From Prinia subflava (Eukaryota > Chordata > Aves > Passeriformes > Cisticolidae): a stretch of DNA of 64,000 nt. The stretch spans positions 94,145,739-94,209,738 of the forward strand of contig NC_086248.1 of the NCBI RefSeq assembly GCF_021018805.1. The letters run 5' to 3'. Shown piece by piece: positions 26,862 through 39,899 of the stretch. The notes under the pieces were generated by a model. It did no database searches, was not told where the DNA came from, and worked only from the letters and a program-made list of their open reading frames with translations. Position 1 is the first letter of the stretch, and each line of letters begins with the position of its first letter. Position numbers and translations under genes: made by a program.

Positions 26862-27494
26862 TTACACAGCATTTTCTCCTCCTGGAGATCTCCAAGGCAT
26901 GATCCAGCCTTGAAGTATCTGAATCAGCCCCTTTCTCAGTTTGTTTGTTAACCACCCATCAAATACAATTAGCCCAGTACACTGATAGCACTTGCTAGAC
27001 TGGAAGCTAAATGATGCAAAAAAGCAAGACTGGGTAAGAGTAGGAGGAGGGATAATGCTTACAATGTATGGAAAACAAATGAGCCAGTATTTCCAAGAGC
27101 CTCCTGCAGCAGTGGAAGTCCTTCCACCGTAAATGTAAATTCCCACCAACAGGGAGGGAGCTGAAGTTGGCCAAGAACACTCTGAAAGTCTCACTGGTGA
27201 TGGAAAAATCACCAGGTGGCACTGTTCCATACCATCATAAAAACCTGCATTGATTTCTGTTGAGCAGGGGAACCTCTGGGGAGGAAATGTTGGCCCTGAG
27301 AAGGGTCCTGTTTGCTGCTGGGCTGTGCTGCCCCAGACTGGAGCTGCCCAGAGGTGCCAGTGCTGCTTTGTGCTGCTATGGACAACTCCTGGCATATTCC
27401 ACCCATCCCATGCTGGTTCTCCTTTTGCATATGATCTATCAAACATGCCATAGAGCAGTAAAAGGATGAACCTATAAACCAGGAAAGAATGCAT
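26862..27494 (-). other. Uncharacterised 210-codon open reading frame
   Basis: This is the longest ATG-started frame in the window that is not made by a GC-rich repeat. It begins at 27494 with a genuine ATG. The first 23 residues look like a secretion signal: MHSFLVYR, a hydrophobic FILLLLYGMF core, then DRSYA before KG. The rest is rich in W, S, P and aromatic residues and has no domain I recognise. A second frame (27209-27637) overlaps part of it, and no promoter, splice or polyadenylation context supports transcription. It is more likely a chance frame than a gene. Confidence 0.15.
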
Positions 27495-29759
27495 TTTTCT
27501 ATGAAAAAAAAAACCCCAAAGGAAACTTTGGGTGGATGGGGCAGCAAGGGAAAAGGGAGAAAGTCAATAGTCATTCTCAGGATGAGAGACATTGTCAGAG
27601 CAGTGTATGAACAAGAATAGGAAAGGAATAGAAACATGAAAATGAATTACAGTTCATTGTAGCTCATAACTCCCTTTACAAAGTAGCAGCATTCAGAGAA
27701 TCTTCTTTGTTTGGAGGCTAGTTGGGAAGTTCTACTACACTCATTCAATTTAAAAGATAGAAAAAAGAAAAAGAAACAAAAAGAAACAAACCCAAACCTT
27801 ATGTTTTAAGATTTTCTGTTTTTTTCAAGTTGTACTACTCCTTTATGGATGCATAGTTGTCTTTAAGAATTATTTAAAAGTCCACTCTTTCCATATACAA
27901 TAGCCCTTAAATGGAAAAAAAATAATCTCAGACTATTGTGGTCATATGGTTTGAAAACTTGTTGATAAGAGACAACCACTAAGTCAAATTTAAATGTTCT
28001 TTTCTTAAATTAACTTGGTAACAACTTCTGATTTGCTTAATGTCCTGTTCAGAGAGAACATCTTTCCATGCAGGGTGGCTTGTTTGTTTGTTTTTAGTGT
28101 ATTGTTTCTGTAAGAAAAATAGCAGGCCACAAATAAATCAATCCTTTTTGTCCAGAGATCAGAGAGCTTTTCTGAAGATCTGGCATGCCAAAATACACCC
28201 CATTTGGCCTCATCATTTGCCTTCTCCTAAACTGAGTATCCTGCTTATATTCTGTGCACTCAGAGGTTTGCAGACTGTGCAGGTTGTCAGGATGCAGCAT
28301 ATGTTTAACCTAAAATAGCCTCTCTGAACTTAAAGGCAGCAGAAGCCATGGGCCACACGAATCACATTAGATTGCCCCTTCCTAATGGGAAAATCTCTTC
28401 CTCTCTGGCTTTCCAGGTTAATTAATGTCTGACTGGTCTAAATGATGTCAGGAGCAGAAGAATGAAGGCAGCTTGTTTACTCTGAGACACCATCTGAAAT
28501 CCAGCATGAGGTAAGGCTACATGGCATAAAGGAAGTGGCATCTCCCTCACCCAGAATGAGATGTCTGTGATGGAAACATTGACTAATATCTCCTGGCTGG
28601 AAATAGGCTCCCAAATCCAAAAAGAGGACATGCCAAGGAGTCACTGCATTATGAGAGTATATGATGCCTTGCATTATAATTACCTATAAAACCACTATGC
28701 CAGTGGAGCCTATCACTCCTGAAAGCCAAATATGTGGTACTTCTAAAAATGTGCTAATTTATAACTCTGAAAAGTAATTTTAAAGTAAGTCAGGAGCTTC
28801 CTGCCTGTATTGCCATAGATTCATCACCTTCAGTAACAGTCTTCACCTGCTTTTTCCATATTTCCTTTTTCCTCCCTTTATGTGCTTGAACTTGGTAGTG
28901 AGAATCCACACTTGATTAAAAGAGCATTGCCAAGCACTGCACTTGAAGCACTGGGTGAAAGAATCATGATGTAGCCAGCAACCTGGGTGGCACAGGCAGC
29001 AGAGCAGCCTAATAGAAATAGTTACATTCTATTTACTAAGGAGCCTTAATTTGCCATCTGAACAGAATTAATTCATTAGTTAAATCAGTGTGCAGCACCA
29101 TTTGTTTCCTTTAAGTAACATCACTGAAATCAAATGAGAGGATGGTGTAAACAGTTAATAAGATGAGAAAACAAAGAGTCCAGTGAAAGAAGGGATATAG
29201 ACACAGTAAAGAAGAGGAAAAAATGCTCAGATCTTTCTCAGCAGCCGTGTTCTTCAGTCATGTTTGTGAGATCTGCTTTTACCTCACTCTAGCTCTACTC
29301 ATCTTCCAAAACATACCTCAGAGGTATGTCAGAACTGCAGCTATAAATAATAGAGGAAGAATCAAAATAAGAAAAGGATATAAATAAAAGGGAAGAGCAG
29401 TGTTTTTAATGTTTATATTCCTAAATTGTATGTGTAAAACAATGAAAACATTTTGAAGAAATAATTTACTTCAAGAAAATTCTTTTCAGATTAATTTTAA
29501 ATCAAATATGTGCCCATATCCCATATTTACTTAGCAAGTAATCACTGAAATCCCTACATAGGCACACCAGTTATTACAGAAATTAGACAGAATGTGTAGA
29601 GAAATTTTCTGAGACACACTTAGGTTTTTCTTTTCCAATAAAATGCACCACAAAGGGAATAAAGAAATTCTTTGCCCAAATTAATGGTGAATTATTTTGT
29701 CATGAGAATAGAAGTTTATATTCATTTAAATGAAAGCACATAAATTGTTCTTGACAAGA

Positions 29760-29960
29760 AAAACAAAGCTAGCCTTAGGCAGTATTTTCATTATAGAAAA
29801 AGGCACATGTCCATGAATATCTAGTATAATATTAACAAAAACTGTTCAATTAGCTATGCATGTGCCATTGTTATGAATATTTATTTGCATCGCAGCTGGG
29901 TAACATTGATACCTTTTTGCCAGCCTGTTAAGAGATACAAAATGAAGTGAACATTAGTGC
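29760..29960. promoter_or_regulatory. Candidate enhancer with SOX-OCT-like composite and octamer
   Basis: The segment 'cattgttatgaatat' (29866-29880) matches 13 of 15 positions of the composite SOX-POU element CATTGTTATGCAAAT. A perfect inverted octamer ATTTGCAT follows at 29883-29890. Nearby are AATTAGC (near 29849), ATGCATGT and a TAACATTGAT segment. The arrangement is typical of neural or pluripotency-type enhancers bound by SOX2 with POU factors. Conservation and activity cannot be judged from the sequence alone. Confidence 0.35.
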
Positions 29961-31865
29961 TCAGTGGAGAGCAGCAGAACTTCTCTAGAGAGCTGGTCAG
30001 ACATAACACTTCTTTTTAGCAGAACCTTCTTAACTACCAGTTGTTTCAATCTTTTTCACACTGGAAATCTACTCAAGAAATTTTAATCCATTTTTGAGTA
30101 ATTTTGATCCAATTGACAGCCTAATCTCATATTTTCTTTAAAGAAAAGTTAATGGAAAGACAACCATGTGCATGAGCTTTTGTTTCCTGAAGTTGATTCA
30201 CTTGAATTCTAATTACATAGATCTCACTTTTTCAAAGTATTTTACTTCCTGGTAGAAAGCACTGCAAAGCAGCAATATTAAAGCAAAGCAAGCTTTACCA
30301 GTGTATGTGTATAAAAATTACTAAGCTTAGTTATCACAGGCTTAAGAATCAGTTAAAGTGGTTATATCAGTAGGAATGTTTATGGTTAACAATTCAGTAT
30401 TAAGCATCATGTGCTTTACATCTTCCATTACAAAGAAATGTTAAGTATTAAGCATTTGTAATGAACTACCTGTAAAAAACTGCAGACAGAAGGTTTACTT
30501 TGGCAAAAATACATTCATGTGATTACAAATGTTGTTCTGTATATGAATAAAGGTATTAGCTGAAGAATTTGCTCTAGGAAGAATTTCAAATAATGAATCA
30601 TTAGACTATTACTCACTATTAGAAACTGAAAAAACTAAATTAATTGAATAAATTTGGCCCATTTATGATTGCCAGAAAAAAAAACTTCAAGAAAAATGGT
30701 TAAGAAACAATTACACATGGTCTCTTGAAATTTTATTGATCATGGATTTCATTCTTGTTTCCATTCTGCCACTCCAGGAACCTTTTCTGAAATCCACTAA
30801 GGTCAGCAGGAATCATTTTATATAGTGGACAAACAAAGACCACAGAAATATTCCAAACCACTGATTCCCCATGAAACTATTTCTGAATGATTAAGGCAAG
30901 ATTCAGTTCTTTAAATAGCTTTAGAATTTGCCTTTGCTCTTCTCTAAGCCTTATATAGATATTAACAGTATTTCTTTCTCAGCAGCACAATGTGATGCAC
31001 TACAAGAACACATGTATAAAGCAGGAAATTCTTACAGGGTGTTTTGAAAAGGAGAGAAATAGCAAAAAGTAAAATGTCACAAATATATGATATATTTGTA
31101 GCCCCATTAATAAAGATAAAAGAATCAATTTTAGTTTAAGGTGTAAAGCAAACAGGCTAATATAGAATAATGCAATAGGTAACCATATGGAAGATGCTTT
31201 GTGTTGATTTTTGGACAGGTTCACTTGATTCCCTTCCAGACAAAGGCCTAAGTCAACAGTAAGATACATTTTCTGTGGTTGATCTTGCAAGCATATATAA
31301 CCCATCTTCTTCAATAAAATATGGCACTTGGCATAGCAACCCACTGAGAGAGAAAGGACAATAAAATTGTGATAAAGTATTCCTCTCACAAAGACTTTGT
31401 TTGATTTTAACTTGTCCAGAATGAGGATATCAAAAAAAGAACATCTTGCAGCTGATGAGCTGGGCAGAAAAGAAAATAAATTTAAGTGACATGATCTGGA
31501 TAGCCCTCAAAATTAAGATCTCAACAGATCACAGTTTTGGAGACCACTGCCAAGAAGGATGCATGTCCAAAGTTTTGTTATCTATTACAACACGAGCTGC
31601 TTGCCTCTTGCACTGCTCTCTCTTTGCATGTGTCACACCAAATGCGTAGCTCTGCCATCACACCAGTGATAGGAGTTGTTATTGTAAATGGTACACGTTG
31701 CGTGTTGGTGATGAAATAGGAAGAGACAAGCACCAGAGAAATTTTGCTGGTAATTTCTTTTGATGAGATACTTGCAAGTATAAAAGCAAGAAAAAGACAA
31801 GATAATAAATGATAGGGTTCTGGGAGAGTTAAAAGGAAGAGACTCCTGGTTAAGCTGGACTGGAT
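29961..31865. other. Unique noncoding sequence
   Basis: Very AT-rich. No gene, RNA gene or repeat family recognised. The 129-codon frame at 31000-31389 on the minus strand has no recognisable motif. Confidence 0.6.
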
Positions 31866-32300
31866 GCTCTGTCTTGGCAGCCAAACGATGGCGTGGTAAC
31901 AAAGCCGTAAAAACAAAACGGCGGCTGCGAGGTCGTGGCAGCACAGACAGGAACTGTGCAAGCCCTCTGGGTCCTGGCAGGGTTCTGCAGCTGCTGGCCC
32001 CCAAAGGACCTGTGTCCTCGGCCCTCCTGCCCTTACCTGTGCTCCCTGAATTGCAGAGGGCTGCACACACCTGACCGCGGTACAGTCACAGTCGTTTGGC
32101 CGTGCAGGCAGAGCAGCGGGGTAGGTGCGCAGCGCTTGGATGGTGTGCCCCAGCCCACAAGATCAACAGGTGTATTCCAAGTGCTCAGAACCACAGCCAG
32201 GACAGGAATTACAAAATGGATTAGACCTGAAGCTCCAGTGCAGGCCCAGCAGGGCCTGCCAACCACCAGTGTGAACTGTGGTCCTCAGGAGCAGAGGGAC
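31866..32300. promoter_or_regulatory. Small CpG-rich cluster
   Basis: CpG dinucleotides, rare in the flanks, become frequent here: about 16 between 31880 and 32140. A first dense part has 'aaacgatggcgtgg', which contains an ATGGCG core as in YY1 sites, and 'aaaacggcggctgcgaggtcg'. A second part lies around 32075-32140 ('ccgcgg', 'gtgcgcagcgc'). This could be a small unmethylated promoter or enhancer, or a local GC-biased conversion patch. Overlapping frames on both strands are a by-product of the raised GC. Confidence 0.3.
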
Positions 32301-35300
32301 TGGTAGCAATGAGGGAGCACTTAGTTTGAATCAGCAGCAAGTCTTTTTCATATAAAGTTACAAAACTTGCTATTTGTGAGGGGAAAAAAAGCCTGTAAAA
32401 GGGTGTTTATTTAGTGTGGGAAAGGTTTAAGACCCAATAAAAAAATAAAACGAAAAAAGGAGCTGAGCAGGCAAACCTCAAGCTTAACCTCAACCCTTTG
32501 CAGCTTGGAGCTCAGGGGATCTCTCAAGTCACTTGAGTTTTATCTCATCTTGTCACTGCAGAACAGCAACTATGCTACCCTTTGAAGGGAAAATGAGGAA
32601 AGGAAGGTTGGAGTAGCTATTTGTTTATCTTTCCAGTTCTCAAGCTATAAAAAAACATTATAAGTTTATTTTTATAACATCTTAGATGGAAAGGCAGATT
32701 CTTGATTTGTCTGTAGTCTGCTGACAGACCCATTACCTGAGAAAAAAATCAGCTGCAAGATCCACACCCTGCCCCTTTCTTTTCCTCAGCTGTCTCCTAG
32801 AACTTCAAGAACTTGCCTGGGAATATTTGTCAAGAAGAGAACTATACCTTGACACACTAAAATAGAGTAGGAAGAGATGTTCCTACAGTAACCAAATTCA
32901 ATGGTACAGAACTTTGAAGGGGTCACAGGTTTTCTATCCAAAATGTGTTAACTAAATATTTTGTGGCTAATAAGGCATCAGTCTTGTTTAAGTATGCTGA
33001 AAAGGAGTTTTCTTAAGTTCTTACATTTGGTGGTTGAGAGACTCTGTGAGTCACCTTCAAAATTTGTCTTATTGAACATTCTGAACATGGACATTCATTA
33101 GGTACAACATGGTGTCGAAAGCAGCCTGTGAGCCCTCAAACTGAGTTTAAAAGTTGCCATGAAGCATGTCAGGTTCAAGGGCTTCAACCACAGCTTTCTG
33201 GAAGCTTCAAGTATTTTTCAGCATCTCCAAATTCAGTGCCAAGCTACAGTGATGACTTGTGCAGTCAGCAGCCAACAAACAGCCATAGAGAAAGCTGAGT
33301 AGAGAAATTAGGAGACATTTACTACGCATGCTAAAAAATCAAACAGGACACAGGAGAAATCTAACACACCAATCTGGTTTTTGGTATTCAGCTCTCATAC
33401 AGGGAACCTTTAATCTGATTGAACCGGTGTGGTGACTGTTTGTTTTTCCTGACTGGGAGTGCACATGTGTGTGTGATCGTACCATGGCAGCAGGCCAGGC
33501 CATTAAATGGAGCAACTAGATTCAATAAGAAGCAAACAATGGCATTAAGCTTTCTATCATTTTTGCTATTAGACTGAATCTAAAGTTTTCAAAAGAATAT
33601 AAGTTTGGACCTTGAACATGAGAAGCCAATATAGCTTTAACTTCTAAACACCAGAGTCCTTTTCTTGGGTAGCTTATGAACCTAAGCTACTTCGTGATTT
33701 CAGCAAAAATCTCCCTTTCACTTTCTGCCTTTCACTGTAGCCTGATGTGTTGAGATAGAAGGGCAGGTTAGAACAACAGCTTCTCTAGAACTCACAACAC
33801 TTTACACTGTCAGCATTTAATGCAAAAGAGGGAATTACACCAGTATCATACACCATGTTTTATCATAGGCCAGCAGCGTCCATCTCAGCTGCTGCTGCTG
33901 CCGTATTTTCCAGCAGATTTCTGAATGGTCTCAATCCTGCTCATCCCACTTGGAAAACAAGAAACCTCCTAAATTTATGGCATATATTTAGATGCCATAT
34001 TCAAGTACAGGATACCATATTTATATATATATAATACATAACATTGCTGGGGGGTGTGTAACCTTCACCTTAGGCTTAAGTAGGAAGTAATCTGTTCCAC
34101 ACTGCTCTGTCCCACCTTTTTTTTCCAAAGGAAAAGGAGAACAAACAAATATTTGGACTGCCACCACAATAGCATTAATAAACATGAGAATGCAACAGCT
34201 AGTGTTATTCTACAGAAATGAATGAATAAATAAATAGACTATAAGCACTTTATTCTTCTCACATAATTTCTTCTCAGTGACATTATTGAACAGACTGTTG
34301 AAAACAAACATCGTTAAATGAGAAAAGAAGAGCAGGAGCCTGTCTAATTCCCCACTGCAACATTTTCCAATGACGAATGCTCCCTAAATGGATTTAGCTT
34401 TTTGAAAAGAAGTCAGAGAGAAATTTGATGTGGCCCCCTGACCCCTGGTAAGCACATGTATCTTCACCTGTCACATAACACACTGGCACTTGCTTACTTT
34501 TCAGCAAAGACTATTGATTTTGCTTATTGGCTGCAGGCTAGTCCATAAAGAACAAATTACAAAGTCAGAGGTCTACAGTTAGCAATTGCTTGCATGATAA
34601 CAGGGAACTCAGCACTATTCCCACAATGCGGTATTAACATTCTCACAAATGTGTGCAAACCTAAAACATTCACTCCTGCTGTGAAGTCCTCTGGATTTTC
34701 AATGATATACAGCCAGCAGAACACAGAGTACACCCCATCCCATCCCGAACAATCTAAAACAACAGGGATTTTGCCCCAGTATATAAGCTACACTTGTGCT
34801 TTAAACAATATCTTCGTAAAGAACAAAGAGAGAGAGGATTAAGAAATGGTTGCATTCTACCATTAAAGAAAGAAAAACGTTTGACATAACCTACTGTTAT
34901 TATGAATGCCTTCACAACTAAACCTTACACAGAAAAAGCCAACGTGGTGACTTTTAAGAAATGTTTCATTGTGCTACTTCTCTGAAGTCGTAAAGTTTAT
35001 CTTTACTTGATAGATGACCTTGGGGACATATAATTTGATTTGCTGCACCTTGCTTTCATCTTATAGAAAATAGGATACAATACTGTTGTCTGCTGTTCAA
35101 GTGCTGTTGAAACTCACTGCCAAAAAGTCCCTGCAAAAGACAGTGTGGCCTGGATTTTATTACTGAAATGGGACAGGCATAGGAGAAGAACCCTGGTGAG
35201 GATCAAACCTGGAGAGCCAGGGTGAGTTTCCAAAATGTCATTGTAGTTTTTGGAACTTAAATTATACTTGCCTGATATAATAATTGCAATTGCCTTTTAA

Positions 35301-36171
35301 TACCCAACCATATAAAAATAGAAATATATACTGTTCATCTGGCATATGTTTTTCAGCAAGAGCCACGACAAGAAAATGACACAGAAGGGTCTCATTTTAA
35401 CATTATTTCAAGATCAAGAAATTTATAATAATTTCAAATATGAGATTATAAATGACAAAAAAAGAGAGTGAGTTATTGTCTTAATTCACTTCCCTAAAAA
35501 GGACAGTTTTTCTAATTTTTAAAAGATGTTTTCCATAATAAAATGTGATGATTCAGCAGGTCTGACACAACAATTTTCAGGAAAATTTTCCTTTTCTAGA
35601 ATATTTGACTGGGAGAAAGAGGCTGAAAATTTCAAAGGTGAGTTAGAGCTGAGCATATTTGAAAAATCTAACTCAATTCCCCACTGAAATCAAAGCATCC
35701 AGGAAGAAAGAGCAACAGAAACACTTTTGGAACTCATAGTAAGCACTGGCTTAGTGCATTTCTATAACAGACTGTTTTGCTTCAGGTTAACTGATTACCA
35801 ATTAACTAGAACTAGCGAGTGTATTAGTAAATTCTGCTGCTGACACTTCGTAAATGTTTCTGGTTTATCCTAAGACTGAACATGGTAAGAGCCTAGAATA
35901 ATAAGCTGCACAGAAAGCTGGACAGGACAAAGCAATTCTGTGGAGTAATTTATAGGGCAAACTGAGATCAATGATTTCTCAAGACACGGCCCTTCCACTG
36001 AGAAGGCGCAGGCACCTGTGTGGTCAAACGACATGCAGGAACAAGGTGCCACAATGCCTCATCAGTGACAGTCACAACAAAAAGAAAGGCTCAGGATAGA
36101 AGGGAGACGCTGTCCCAAGGTGGGTTGGACTGCAGAGGTGGTGGCAAATAACTTCAAATCGCCAAGAGGAA
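32301..36171. other. Unique noncoding sequence
   Basis: No gene or repeat family recognised. It contains a short CTG run (about 33889-33900), a TATATATATA stretch near 34021-34031 and a GAAT/AAAT stretch near 34215-34236. Confidence 0.6.
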
Positions 36172-36308
36172 GTTTGTGCCACATGGGGAAGACAGTGTTT
36201 TAAATAGCTCCAAGGGTGGTGACTCAACCACTTCCCTGGGCAGCCTGTTCCAGTGTTTGAAAATCCTTTCAGTAAAGCATTTTTCCTAAAATCCAATCTA
36301 AAATTCAC
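36172..36308 (-). mobile_element. CR1 LINE fragment, degraded
   Basis: The best preserved part is 'ggtgactcaaccacttccct' followed by 'gggcagcctgttccagtgtt', 'cctttcagtaaagc' and 'atccaatctaaa'. It matches the same blocks in the better preserved copy at 54.7 kb. The terminal repeat and the first 70 or so bases are not recognisable. Reverse orientation, 5'-truncated, noncoding. Confidence 0.87.
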
Positions 36309-37063
36309 GAGCTTTATTAATCATCTCCAAGGCAGAAATTAAACTTCTCACATTACAAGATTATCAGGTTCCCTTCTCACTGTTCCATAGTGAGATCAGC
36401 CTAAAAGTGAGGTCTTGTGAGGTCTTCTGTTGTGCTGAGTCCATAGTATTAATGATGACCATGTTTCTTTAGAATTATATAAAAAACAAATCAGAACAAC
36501 TGAAAAAGCCTGGGCAAGAAACACCTCACAGCTTTGGATGCCTTCATCAAGGTCTACAATCAAAATTCAGCATTGCTGTGAATGCACAATAGTAAAAGGG
36601 CTTGGGCTAATGCAAACCATCCTGAAAATTTACACGTGGAGTCTTCAGCTAGCACCATAAGTCTACATTTTGCAAAATATGACCTTTCCATTACAAAAAA
36701 TCAGGATTTACTTTCATTTACTACTTCTCATCTCACTCACTTTCTACTTTGATACCCCAACAGACACCAAATTCAGTCACATATTGGGAAACCAATATGA
36801 CACTGTGGATTGCATCTCTGTTTCTATTCTGTAACTAAAAAGAAAAAAAAAATGGACACAATAAAGAAGCAAGCCTCCCTACTGAAAAGTAATGCAGAAA
36901 CCAAGTAAGAAAGGGCATGCAGATTCCTATGTGAAATTGTTATGGTATTGCCAGTTACGGGGAGCAAAGAAACCTAGTGAGTTGCCCATAACCTAGGTTT
37001 TAAAAGCTTTTGAGTTTTTCTGCTGCAGAGGGATTTTATAGTTTATGTCTTCAAGGGTTTGTA

Positions 37064-37106
<43 letters not shown>

Positions 37107-39125
37107 TCTTACTTTGCAAATATTGAAGTTGAGATTATTATTTTCTCATATGAATACAGATTCTGGGGGGTATGAAGACCTCCTTTATCAGCAGACATGT
37201 AAAGAAAAAAAAACAGCAATGTGATACCCTTTGATCCAGCCAAAGAAGGGCATACAGCCCAAGAGAGAGATCACTTGATGTTTAAACCTTCTGACCTCCC
37301 TGGCAAGGCTCTATAAGGACCTCTAGCTGCAGAGAAGAGCTCCTTGTGCTCAGCTAGGGATGCTTGCAATTTGATTAAAGAGAATTACCATCATGCAGTG
37401 TACACCTCGTTATTTCCCCCTTTATAACAAAACTGAGAATAGCTTCTCCAATTAAGACTATAAAAGATGTAAATTTACAGACATTTAGAAATTATTTCTG
37501 CTCTTTTAAATTACTTTTCTTAGTTTGAATACCTTCCAGTTTTGTTTAATGTTAACATTTCATTGAAAAATTCTTACTAATAGCCCTAAATAAAGAAGAA
37601 CACCACAAGCACAAAAGGAGAAGTAATAAAAGGTGAAACATATCTGGAAATTAGACCTTCCCTCTAATCTTGTCCAAGACGAAAGGTCCTCCTGAATGGA
37701 CACAGAAAGAAAAGCTGAAGAATCTCCATGGATTACAATTAACAAACCCACTGGTCACATGAGTCAACCCCAAGAATGTGGGCTGGAATCTGGGCTGAAA
37801 ACCAGATCATCTGTGTTCGGCTCAATGTCAATAAGCACATAATTACTTGTTAAGACAGAGAGAAGCTCCTCCAATTCCTCCTAATTTGTGCAGTCGGTAT
37901 CAAAAAGAACTCCAAATCTGACTTTTAAGAAACTACTACTGTTTGGGTGGGAAGGGAAAGATTCTTGACCACAAAGAACAGCTGATACTATTATTCAAAC
38001 AAGGCATCATTGTTTAGCTGGTAAAACTGAACTACTTTACTGTCAAATGGCCAAATCTTGATTTCAGTATTCAAGTTCCTTTTCCTTCTCACATGCATTG
38101 TCTTTGGAATTACTTAAACGTGCATTGTGCCATTTGTTACCCTCAATGTAGCAGAAAAAACGAAAAAGATACAGGAAATCAAGGTTTCTGAACCAAGAGC
38201 AAACTCATCCATACACAAATGACTTCACTTCCACTGTCTTCATTGGGTTATGGCAAAACAGAGCACACTCTCTTTTGCCTCTGTGCCACTGCATTCTACA
38301 GAATTTTAGCTTTGGTCACTTCCAGTGATTGACAACCTGCATTCAGTAAGGCCATGATTCGATGAATAAAACACTGAAATATTTAATACTTCTAATATTG
38401 TAGAGTTCTCAATTCCATTTAATGCTGGTTTCCATAAATCAAAGAAGCAAAATTGATAGAAGCAACAGTGAGATGCACATTGTCTTTTAAAGCCCAGTCA
38501 TAAAAATAATGTTGTCTAAAATACGTAATTTTTTAGAACATGCTAAAGCTATCACTGTCACACTGGAAAACAAAAGAATTACTTTCTGAACACTGTTCTT
38601 TTCATAGTGGAAACCTTTTAAAAACCCATTTTTATAAATGAATACTGGTTTGAATTGATCGTATGGAGAGCAAGTAACAGAGTTTTGTATTTGAAATTAG
38701 GTTTGATGAGACAGTGGTGCACTAAAAATCAACAAATCAGTTTAGCTATATCCGCTGAAAGAAACTTTAAAAATACTTCTTGTTACTAGAAAATAAATAA
38801 AATCTCTTCCCCTAGGTGAGACTGAGAGATTTTAAGTGGAATTGGTATGTACAAGATATCTGACTTCATACTAAAAGCTGTACTTTTAAGGATGCTACTA
38901 GAAGTTGCGAACAGTTGATGAGCAATTTTTTGTTTCAGGTAGAAGAAAGCATTTCAAATTTATTTCAAACAGCACAAGTCAGTGCTGCTGTTTAAAATTC
39001 ATCAGAGAACACTTCAGAAAAGACTGCTTATCTATTCAAGCCACACATTTTAAGTGAACTCTTGCTAAATTCTCTGTGTAGAGATCAGGATTACATGTAC
39101 TCTGAATACGGAGAACTTCATCTGA
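36309..39125. other. Unique noncoding sequence
   Basis: AT-rich, with a 28-base A run at 37069-37096. No gene or named repeat seen. Confidence 0.6.
37069..37096. repeat. Poly(A) run, 28 bases
   Basis: 28 consecutive A followed by 'gagaaaaaaatc'. No retrotransposed sequence is recognisable upstream and no flanking duplication is obvious, so it is called a simple repeat. Confidence 0.9.
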
Positions 39126-39390
39126 CAAATTACAGAGAGAGAGCGGGGCGTTCAGCGGAGTCCAAACGCAGAGATCTACTGTGCCTTGTAAAGCCTGACA
39201 GTGTAATATGTCAGGCAAGGAGAGCCTCGGGTACCAGGGCCAAGTCGTGCTTGTTCCCAGGACGTGATTTAGTGTCTCAGAACCGGCGGCGTTGCGGCGC
39301 GTGGACATCTCACGGTGCCGAGCGGAGGGAACAGATTTGTCACCGCCCGCTGCCAGGAGCGGTCCCGAACAGGGACATTTTCGGCCTTCG
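39126..39390. promoter_or_regulatory. CpG cluster, candidate small CpG island
   Basis: I count more than 20 CpG in about 260 bp, with the densest part at 39283-39302 ('ccggcggcgttgcggcgcg'). The flanking kilobases have very few. There is no TATA box of note and no convincing downstream coding exon. The frames at 39062-39397 and 39292-39621 are open partly because of the raised GC. It may mark a promoter of an unannotated transcript or a regulatory island. Confidence 0.35.
39193..39216. other. Perfect 8-bp inverted repeat
   Basis: GCCTGACA (39193-39200), an 8-base loop and TGTCAGGC (39209-39216) can form a hairpin. CCTT and AAGG further out can extend it with a bulge. It lies inside the CpG cluster. 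It is too short to be called a microRNA precursor. Confidence 0.5.
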
Positions 39391-39899
39391 ACAGTGATTG
39401 CTGTTACTAATTCTACTGTGAAACACGCAGAGCATCTGCACAGGGACTTGAGGAAAGCGCTGCCAAAACAGCTCTGGCTTTATGCTGTTGCTCCTGGTGC
39501 CTGGTTGAGGCAGCGAGGAGACAGATCGTATGACTTAAGCCCTTGCAAGACCTCATCACTTTTCATGGGAGAATGGAAAAGTGCTGATCCCAAGGCTTTT
39601 ATGCTGAGGGAAAGCAGATAAAAATCTGCAGGTGCAACTTAAAAAAATCAGTATGAGAAGCACAAAATAGTGTAAATAAGGCTGAATTTCTAAGGAAAAC
39701 AAAGATCAAGCATGCGATGGCAAATAAATGAAAAGAAGAATTTAATGATAGAAACACAGAAGTGTGCATTGTTAATCTAAGTGGAGAGCATGTTGATTTC
39801 CAGAGTACCTTTAGTTTTAAGCTACAAACAGTATTGATACAAAAAAGCACAAAGATGAATGGATATAACAATTTCTATTTTATTTTTCCAATGAAAAGG
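39391..39899. other. Noncoding sequence
   Basis: No recognisable feature between the CpG cluster and the next candidate regulatory block. Confidence 0.55.

Larger units (their letters stand above)
25599..29759. other. Mostly unique noncoding sequence
   Basis: AT-rich DNA with no named repeat. It includes one weak regulatory candidate (26130-26225) and one 210-codon open frame (26862-27494), both listed separately. A purine-rich 'aagaaacaaaaagaaacaaa' stretch lies near 27772-27791. Confidence 0.55.

Noticed and set aside
31578..32306. Overlapping frames of 123-162 codons on both strands
   Set aside because: The local rise in GC explains the openness. No frame stands out and no known motif is present.
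37069..37096. Poly(A) tail of a processed pseudogene
   Set aside because: No spliced-gene-like sequence or target duplication was recognised upstream, so only the A run itself is reported.
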